Assembly (NCBI GenBank): GCA_035711465.1
Contig: DASTCC010000370.1
Location: 1 to 12,321 of the forward strand
Length of the DNA stretch: 12,321 nt
Direction of reading: 5' to 3'
Source of the DNA: DASTCC01 sp035711465
GTDB lineage: Bacteria > Acidobacteriota > Vicinamibacteria > Vicinamibacterales > SCN-69-37
This document shows, piece by piece, positions 7,198 through 12,321 of this stretch. Positions within the stretch are counted from its first letter, which is position 1. Every line of letters starts with the position of its first letter. The notes under the pieces were generated by a model. The model was not told where the DNA came from and did no database searches. It saw only the letters and a program-made list of their open reading frames with translations. The position numbers and the translations under genes are program-made.

Positions 7198-8229
7198 CTA
7201 ACGCGGGGCGACGAGCTCGATCCGCGCCCGCGGAAATCGCGCTCGCAAGTCCGCGAGCCCCAACGTGCCGAGCACGGTCGCCGTGGTCGCGAGCGCGTCC
7301 GCCCTTGCGGCGTCGTCGTCGATCACGTGGGCGGAAACGGCATCGGTGAGGGGACGGCCCGTGCCCGGATCGATCACGTGTGAATAGCGGACGCCGCCGA
7401 TCTCGACCCCCTGCATCGCCGGCCCCGACGTCGACAGCGCGCGATTGCTGAGCGCCGATGCGCTCGCGACGAAGGCGGAAGGCAGGTGCGCCGCTGCCGG
7501 CAGCTCGATGCGCCAGCCCGGACTGCCTGGCGGCGGATCGCCGGCGACGACATCGCCTCCGGCTTCGACCATCGCGCGGCGGACGCCATCGAGTTGCAGC
7601 GCCTCGAGCGCCGCCTGGATGATGTACCCCTTGGCGATGCCGCCGAGGTCGAGCGTCATGCCCGATCTCGTCAGGCGGATCGTCCGCTGCTCGCGATCGA
7701 GCGCGATCTGCCGCCAGCCGACGAGCGCGCGCGCCCGATCCAGGGCCGCGGCGTCGGGGAGCCGCCCGGTCTTGCGCGCCTCGCGCCAGAGCGCGACGAC
7801 GGGCGCGATCGTCGGGTCGAACGCGCCGCCGGTCAACCGCGCGATCTCGATCGCGCGGCCCATCACCTCTATGAAATCGGCAGACACGCGCACGGGCGCG
7901 GGCGCGCGCCGCGAGACCTCGCTGATGGCGCTGTCGGGGCGGTAGTCGCTCATCTCGGCGTCGAGCGAGGCGATGCGTGCGAACGCGCGGATCGCGGCGG
8001 CCCTGGCGGCGGGCTCGGCCGGCGCGTAGAGCACGATCCGCACCGGCATGCCCATGTGGACCTGCGAGTACTCGAAGCGCTCGAGACGGGCTAAGCTTTG
8101 GCCGGAGCTCTGGTGAGATTTCGGATTTCGAGGTTCGGCGTGGAAGGACGCGGTCACCGGCGTCGTGGCGATCGCGGCCGCGAGGGCCAGCGCGCCGGCG
8201 CGCCACGAGCGTGTGCCTCCTGGCTTCAT
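7198..8229 (-). CDS. apbE: Secreted FAD:protein FMN transferase (ApbE family)
   Basis: A 343-residue ApbE-type flavin transferase, which uses FAD to attach FMN covalently to Thr/Ser of periplasmic or membrane redox proteins in a Mg-dependent reaction. Residues 1-30 are a signal peptide (basic start with R7 and R10, hydrophobic AGALALAAAIA, then small residues). Family motifs appear in order: VHMGMPVRIVLY (57-68), MSDYRPDSAISEVSR (93-107), TGGAFDPTIAP (133-143), LDLGGIAKGYI (193-203), VEAGGDVVAGDP (221-232), SHVIDPGTGRPL (283-294) and ADALATTATVLG (310-321), which holds the metal-site Asp/Thr. No recognisable flavinylation target (Nqr, Rnf or NosR-like) is visible in the window. The ATG at 8229 is chosen because it yields a proper signal peptide; upstream sequence is antisense to the neighbouring gene. 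Length is normal for the family. Confidence 0.93.
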   Translation of the reverse strand: MKPGGTRSWRAGALALAAAIATTPVTASFHAEPRNPKSHQSSGQSLARLERFEYSQVHMGMPVRIVLYAPAEPAARAAAIRAFARIASLDAEMSDYRPDSAISEVSRRAPAPVRVSADFIEVMGRAIEIARLTGGAFDPTIAPVVALWREARKTGRLPDAAALDRARALVGWRQIALDREQRTIRLTRSGMTLDLGGIAKGYIIQAALEALQLDGVRRAMVEAGGDVVAGDPPPGSPGWRIELPAAAHLPSAFVASASALSNRALSTSGPAMQGVEIGGVRYSHVIDPGTGRPLTDAVSAHVIDDDAARADALATTATVLGTLGLADLRARFPRARIELVAPR

Positions 8230-8966
8230 GTCGTGCTCGCCTGCGGCCTCGCCGTTGTCGTCGCGCCCACGAGTGCCTCGCAGGCGACAGCCTATCGCGA
8301 GACGATCGCCGGCACGACGGTCAGCTTCGAGATGGTGCCGGTGCCCGGCACCGCATTGCTCATCGGCCGGACCGAAGTCACCTGGGACATGTACGACGTC
8401 TTTGCGCTCGGCCTCGATCGGCCCGCCGGCGCCGCCGGCGACGCCGATGCGATCGCCCGCCCTTCCAATCCATACGGGGCCCCCGACTACGGCTGGGGCC
8501 ACGCCGGATTTCCCGCGATCAGCGTGACCCGGCCGGCCGCCGAGGCCTTTGCGAAATGGCTTTCCCAGAAGACCGGACGGAACTATCGTTTGCCTACAGA
8601 AGCCGAGTGGATGCAGGTGGCGGCGCTCGCTGCCGGCCCGGCGCCGTTGACGGCGGCCGACGCCGCGAGCCTGGCCTGGCATCGCGACAACGCCGAGGCG
8701 CGAACGCACCCGGTCGGGTCGAAGCGCGCCGATCGTCTCGGCCTCTTCGACCTGTTCGGCAACGCCGCCGAGTGGGTGACGACGAGCGACGGCGCGCTGG
8801 TGGCGCGGGGCGGCTCGTTCAGGGATGATCCGGCGAGCCTCGGGCCGGCGTCGCGCGCGGTGCAGGACGACACCTGGAACGAGCGCGACCCGCAACTGCC
8901 GAAGAGCCGCTGGTGGCTTTCCGACGGACCGTTTGTCGGCTTCCGACTGGTGATGACGAGGACCCC

Positions 8967-8970
<4 letters not shown>
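8140..8970 (+). CDS. Secreted FGE-like (SUMF1/EgtB/PvdO superfamily) protein
   Basis: A single-domain FGE-sulfatase-fold protein. Hallmarks in order are FEMVPVPGTALLIGRTEVTW, a GFPAISVTRPAAEAFAKWL helix, RLPTEAEWMQVAA, GLFDLFGNAAEWV, VARGGSF and FVGFRLV near the C-terminus. The mature domain has no cysteine, so it lacks the Cys pair of true formylglycine-generating enzymes and probably acts as a binding or accessory protein. A hydrophobic stretch VVLACGLAVVVAPTSASQATA suggests export. The start is uncertain. GTG 8140 has GAGG 6 nt upstream; GTG 8113 also has GGAG at 5 nt; GTG 8233 would avoid antisense overlap with apbE but has no ribosome-binding site and leaves a signal peptide with no basic residue. 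Its stop overlaps the next gene's start (ATGA at 8967-8970), so the two are coupled. Confidence 0.85.
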
Positions 8971-10284
<1,314 letters not shown>

Positions 10285-10286
<2 letters not shown>

Positions 10287-10289
10287 GGA
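10285..10289 (+). promoter_or_regulatory. Ribosome-binding site for the isomerase-like gene
   Basis: GAGGA overlaps the TGA stop of the oxidoreductase (10284-10286) and stands 6 nt before a GTG at 10296. It decides that non-ATG start and shows the two genes are translated from one message. Confidence 0.65.
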
Positions 10290-10295
10290 CGCGCC

Positions 10296-11231
10296 GTGAT
10301 TCGTCGTCGCGAGTTTCTGAAGTCCACGGCGCTGGCCGGCGCCGGGCTGGCCGCGGCCAGTCAGGCGGTACCGATCGAAGCGATGGCGCGCGCCGCGCCC
10401 GCGCCGCAGCGCCGTTTCAAGCTCAACTACGCGCCGCACTTCGGCATGTTCCGCGACCACGCCGGCGGCAACGACGTCGTCGCCGAGCTCGAGTTCATGG
10501 CGTCCGAGGGCTTCATTGGACTCGAGGACAACGGCATGCGCGGGCGGCCTGTGGCCGAGCAGGAGAAGATCGGCAGCACGCTCGCCCGCCTCAAGATGCG
10601 GATGGGCGTGTTCGTCGCGCACACCATCAACTGGACCGCGCCGACGCTCACCAGCCCGAACGCGCAGCATCGCGAGACGTTTCTCAAGGAAGTGACCGAG
10701 TCGGTCGAGATCGCCAAACGCGTCGGCGCGACGTGGATGACGGTGGTGCCGGGACACGTCGACAGCCGGCCGCATTTCGACTATCAGACGGCGCGCGTCA
10801 TCGAGACATTGAAGCGTGCGGCGGCGATCCTCGAGCCGCACCAGCTGGTGATGGTGCTCGAGCCGCTCAACACGCTGCGCAATCACCCCGGGATGTTCCT
10901 GACGACCATCCCGCAGGCCTACATGATCTGCAAGGCCGTCGGCAGCCCGTCATGCAAGATCCTGTTCGACATCTACCACCAGCAGATCACCGAGGGCAAC
11001 CTGATCCCGAACCTCGACACCGCGTGGGACGAAGTCGCCTACATCCAGGTCGGCGACAACCCCGGCCGCAACGAGCCGGGCACGGGCGAGATCAACTACC
11101 GCAACGTCTTCAGGCACATCCACGGCAAGGGCTTTACCGGCATCGTCGGCATGGAGCACGGCAACTCGACGCGCGGGCGCGCCGGCGAGCGCGCGGTGAT
11201 CGACGCGTACGTCGCGGCTGATGGATTCTAA
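10296..11231 (+). CDS. Tat-exported hydroxypyruvate isomerase-like TIM-barrel protein
   Basis: A 311-residue TIM barrel of the AP-endonuclease-2/xylose-isomerase-like superfamily, closest in motifs to hydroxypyruvate isomerase. RRREFLKS (3-10) followed by an Ala/Gly-rich segment is a twin-arginine export signal, which is unusual for classical cytoplasmic Hyi. Signature segments are LNYAPHFGMF (43-52), GFIGLEDNG (72-80), VLEPLN (187-192), LFDIYHQQITEGN (223-235), IQVGDNPGRNEPGTGEINY (250-268) and VGMEHG (284-289). Likely metal or catalytic residues are E189, D225, H228, Q251, E265 and E287. Known family members interconvert hydroxypyruvate with tartronate semialdehyde or epimerise ketoses. Next to an exported sugar dehydrogenase it probably isomerises a periplasmic keto-sugar product; this is inference. 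Start is GTG 10296 with GAGGA at 6 nt; it is 9 bp after the oxidoreductase stop. Confidence 0.92.
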   Translation: MIRRREFLKSTALAGAGLAAASQAVPIEAMARAAPAPQRRFKLNYAPHFGMFRDHAGGNDVVAELEFMASEGFIGLEDNGMRGRPVAEQEKIGSTLARLKMRMGVFVAHTINWTAPTLTSPNAQHRETFLKEVTESVEIAKRVGATWMTVVPGHVDSRPHFDYQTARVIETLKRAAAILEPHQLVMVLEPLNTLRNHPGMFLTTIPQAYMICKAVGSPSCKILFDIYHQQITEGNLIPNLDTAWDEVAYIQVGDNPGRNEPGTGEINYRNVFRHIHGKGFTGIVGMEHGNSTRGRAGERAVIDAYVAADGF

Positions 11232-11294
11232 GAGGAAGGCTCCGGCCGCCACCGCGGCGCCCCTGACCGTCGTCATCAACAGGACCTCGATGCT

Positions 11295-11298
11295 GAGG
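11295..11298 (+). promoter_or_regulatory. Ribosome-binding site for the cyclase-like gene
   Basis: GAGG, 7 nt before a GTG at 11306, supports that start. The 74-bp gap upstream (11232-11305) shows no convincing promoter or T-run terminator, so the gene is probably read through from the upstream set. A 27-codon open frame also spans this gap. Confidence 0.5.
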
Positions 11299-11305
11299 CA
11301 GTGAG

Positions 11306-12217
11306 GTGAACGCCGTAGACTGGCTCCTCGACTCGGATCCCGCCATCCGCTGGCAGGCGATGCGGGATCTCACCGGCGCGCCGGCGACGCCGGTCGCCGC
11401 GGAACGCGCGCGTGTCGCCCGCGAGGGTCTCGGCGCCGCGATCCTCGCCTGCCAGGGAACCGACGGCGCGTGGCATCGTCCCGACGAGCCCGACTGGTTG
11501 CCGACGCTGTTCACGATGCAGCTCCTGCGCGCGACCGGCGTCGATCGGAACGATCCCGGCGTCAGAGCGGCCATTGCGCGCCTCGAGGCCGGCTATCGAT
11601 GGCACGAGGAGTTCGGGGCGAAGCCGTTCTTCGATGGCGAGGTCGAGCCATGCATCAACGGCGGTGCGCTGGCGCTCGGCGCCTACTTCGGCCGTCCATC
11701 GGAGAGCCTCGCCCGACGTCTCGTGACCGAGCAGCTCGACGACGGCGGCTGGAACTGCGAGGCGCCGAAGAGCCGCTGCTCGTCGTTCCACACCACGATC
11801 TGTGTGCTCGAAGGCCTGCTCGAGTACGAGCGGGCCGTCGGGTCGGCGCCGGAGATCGCCGAAGCCAGACGACGAGCCGAGGAGTACCTTCTCGAACGCA
11901 GTCTCTTCCGGCGTCGGTCAAGCGGCGAGGTCGCGCATCCGTCGTTCCTGACCTTCGCGTTCCCGCCGCGCTACGAGTACGACATCCTGCGCGCGCTGGA
12001 CTACTTCCGATCCGCCGGCGCGCCGCCAGACCCGCGTATGGACGAGGCCCTGGACGTCGTGGGAAACAAACAGTTGGCCGACGGTCGATGGCCGCTCGAT
12101 CGCGCCCATGACGAGGCGCTGGCGCTGCCGCTGCCGTTCGGCGAGTCGATCGGCGCGCCAAGCCGATGGAACACGCTGCGCGCGCTGCGGGTGCTGCGGT
12201 GGGCGGGCGATCGCTGA
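11306..12217 (+). CDS. Squalene-cyclase-like alpha/alpha-toroid protein
   Basis: A 303-residue protein with no signal peptide, resembling the terpenoid-cyclase/prenyltransferase toroid fold. Three QW-like repeats are visible: QGTDGAW (50-56), QLDDGGW (143-149) and QLADGRW (256-262), each at the inner end of a helical repeat. It also has PCINGGALALGAYFG (115-129) and PSRWNTLRALRVLRW (285-299). It is under half the length of a squalene-hopene cyclase (about 630 residues), and I see neither the DXDD acid motif nor DCTAE, so true triterpene cyclisation is doubtful. Stand-alone proteins of this size are usually annotated only as squalene cyclase-like or hypothetical. It is co-directional with, but 74 bp beyond, the isomerase gene and may be co-transcribed. 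Role unknown. Start is GTG 11306 with GAGG at 7 nt. Confidence 0.85.
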   Translation: MNAVDWLLDSDPAIRWQAMRDLTGAPATPVAAERARVAREGLGAAILACQGTDGAWHRPDEPDWLPTLFTMQLLRATGVDRNDPGVRAAIARLEAGYRWHEEFGAKPFFDGEVEPCINGGALALGAYFGRPSESLARRLVTEQLDDGGWNCEAPKSRCSSFHTTICVLEGLLEYERAVGSAPEIAEARRRAEEYLLERSLFRRRSSGEVAHPSFLTFAFPPRYEYDILRALDYFRSAGAPPDPRMDEALDVVGNKQLADGRWPLDRAHDEALALPLPFGESIGAPSRWNTLRALRVLRWAGDR

Positions 12218-12227
12218 CAGACGCAGC

Positions 12228-12291
12228 AGATCAAAGCCTGAAAACGTGGAGCGCCGTCCACCGGAGGCGCCTTCGGCGCATCTTTTGATCT
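12228..12291 (+). terminator. Candidate terminator after the cyclase-like gene
   Basis: A GC hairpin GCGCC-TTC-GGCGC (12267-12279) is followed by ATCTTTT (12280-12286), acceptable as an intrinsic terminator on the plus strand. An outer pair of 8-bp arms, AGATCAAA (12228-12235) and TTTGATCT (12284-12291), brackets it. That pair would compete with the T-run, so the two structures are alternatives. The region from 12218 to the right edge otherwise holds no gene; it includes a run of eight G at 12308-12315. Confidence 0.45.
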
Positions 12292-12321
12292 CGAGCTTCT
12301 TGCGCCTGGGGGGGGACGGAG

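Noticed and set aside
11232..11305. Possible promoter or terminator in the gap before the cyclase-like gene
   Set aside because: No spaced -35/-10 pair and no hairpin with T-run could be found; only the ribosome-binding site is convincing.

Overview
High-GC bacterial DNA whose gene content points to an Acidobacteriota genome, probably of the Vicinamibacteria type. This is inferred from family content only, with no rRNA or other marker in the window. The clues are a PadR regulator next to a large orphan MacB/FtsX-type permease with an N-terminal prefix domain (the acidobacterial 'ADOP' arrangement), an ECF sigma factor translationally overlapped with a Ser/Thr kinase, a multi-module kinase/FGE/hydrolase protein, and Tat-exported Gfo/Idh/MocA and TIM-barrel enzymes. 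No tRNA, rRNA, CRISPR array, transposase or integrase was seen.

Layout. The left third is on the minus strand: a PadR repressor (4166-3834), the orphan permease (3822-1147), an ECF sigma factor (1067-498) with its own candidate promoter, and the N-terminal 170 residues of a Ser/Thr kinase that runs off the left edge. Divergently from PadR, a 958-residue membrane protein is read on the plus strand (4275-7151). It joins a kinase domain, one membrane helix, a PEGA-like domain, a formylglycine-generating-enzyme-like (FGE) domain and an alpha/beta hydrolase. The 108 bp between these two genes hold a perfect 18-bp inverted repeat abutting a candidate promoter, the best regulatory signal in the window.

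The kinase fusion ends tail-to-tail with a secreted ApbE-type flavin transferase (8229-7198), with a compound hairpin in the 46-bp gap. Head-to-head with apbE, and apparently overlapping its 5' end, starts a plus-strand gene set: a secreted FGE-like protein, a Tat-exported Gfo/Idh/MocA oxidoreductase (ATGA overlap), a Tat-exported hydroxypyruvate-isomerase-like TIM barrel (9-bp gap), and, 74 bp on, a cytoplasmic squalene-cyclase-like alpha/alpha-toroid protein. A hairpin with a short T-run follows.

Together the right half looks like a periplasmic oxidation/isomerisation pathway for a sugar or polyol acid. The left half is a signalling and regulation cluster. Pathway substrates cannot be read from the sequence. 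The most unusual items are the kinase-FGE-hydrolase fusion, the 18-bp palindrome, and the tightly packed or overlapping divergent start of apbE and the FGE-like gene.
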